Assembly (NCBI GenBank): GCA_937958985.1
Contig: CALGLV010000022.1
Span: 22,803 to 86,802, forward strand
Length of the DNA stretch: 64,000 bases
From: an uncultured Aquimarina sp.
GTDB taxonomy: Bacteria > Bacteroidota > Bacteroidia > Flavobacteriales > Flavobacteriaceae
Direction: 5' to 3'
Shown: positions 63,971-64,000 of the stretch, in pieces
How positions within the stretch are numbered: position 1 is the first letter of the stretch
How the letters are laid out: each line of letters starts with the position of its first letter
Notes under the pieces: generated by a model
What the model saw: the letters and a program-made list of their open reading frames with translations, nothing else
Databases searched by the model: none
What the model was told of the DNA's origin: nothing
Made by a program: the position numbers and the translations under genes

Positions 63971-64000
63971 ATGAGTTTCCCTACAGACAATGCCTTGGAA
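63971..64000 (+). CDS. Possible start of a further gene, cut by the window end
   Basis: ATG at 63971 opens ten codons (MSFPTDNALE) to the edge of the window with an A-rich leader before it. Too little is visible to name the product or to be sure it is a gene. Confidence 0.35.
   Translation, partial: MSFPTDNALE

Noticed and set aside
1..64000. tRNA, rRNA, CRISPR, insertion sequence or prophage features
   Set aside because: No cloverleaf, spaced repeat array, transposase or phage gene was found; all larger gaps contain only regulatory-type sequence or the remnant at 27814-27996.

Overview
The window is an AT-rich chromosomal segment (roughly one third G+C by eye) that looks like a marine or environmental member of the Flavobacteriaceae (Bacteroidota). 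The grounds are: a protein with a C-terminal type IX secretion sorting domain; split OstA/LptD genes; secreted TPR and outer-membrane barrel proteins; frequent TTG starts and almost no Shine-Dalgarno sequences; a few promoters resembling the Bacteroidota -7 element TAnnTTTG; and many families typical of that group (DUF2461, DUF1343/NamZ, YkgJ, Smr-less MutS2). I found no tRNA, rRNA, insertion sequence, prophage or CRISPR array. No gene-free stretch exceeds about 300 bases; the longest are 27732-28021 (a gene remnant) and 45051-45347 (a divergent regulatory region).

Layout. 11-6285: a trehalose/sugar island with a beta-phosphoglucomutase-like HAD enzyme, an aldonolactone-oxidase-like flavoprotein and a fused trehalose-6-P synthase/phosphatase on the minus strand, divergent from a cytoplasmic GH15 enzyme. 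6312-12541: a SanA-like protein, an esterase, a prohibitin-like protein, a VWA membrane protein, FabG, a 60-residue sigma-region-4-like protein and a DUF2461 protein. 12715-16673: sulfur assimilation (CysE, CysM, a TauE-like exporter) and a FabH-like synthase. 16782-23002: FumC, a LOG-family nucleosidase, an SDR, HisS and a cell-wall amidase. 23200-32421: LptD, ProC, a coiled-coil protein, an OstA-like protein, a class III aminotransferase and an S41 protease. 32555-38674: MutS2, RdgB, a tetrapyrrole-methylase-fold enzyme, a low-Mr phosphatase, DnaA and a thioesterase.

38703-45050 is the most distinctive region: eight tightly packed minus-strand genes encoding a flavoprotein, a methyltransferase, a type III polyketide synthase, an enoyl-reductase-like SDR, a FabZ-like dehydratase, a FabF-like ketosynthase, an acyl carrier protein and a phosphopantetheinyl transferase. 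Together they read as a self-contained pathway. A small type II fatty-acid-synthase-like set would build an acyl starter on a dedicated carrier, the type III PKS would extend and cyclise it (for example to an alkylresorcinol or alkylpyrone), and the methyltransferase and flavoprotein would tailor it, possibly to a methylated lipid quinone. The product is inference only. Direct repeats spaced two helical turns apart lie upstream of this operon.

The right part (45348-63824) holds a secreted T9SS-type HExxH protein, a beta-barrel plus giant TPR protein pair, FtsE, a LolC/E-like permease, a NamZ-like lipoprotein, a YkgJ protein, two further methyltransferases (one TrmH-like), an archaemetzincin-like lipoprotein, small membrane proteins, a thioesterase, an MFS transporter and a YceI-like lipoprotein. 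The last 30 bases may begin another gene.
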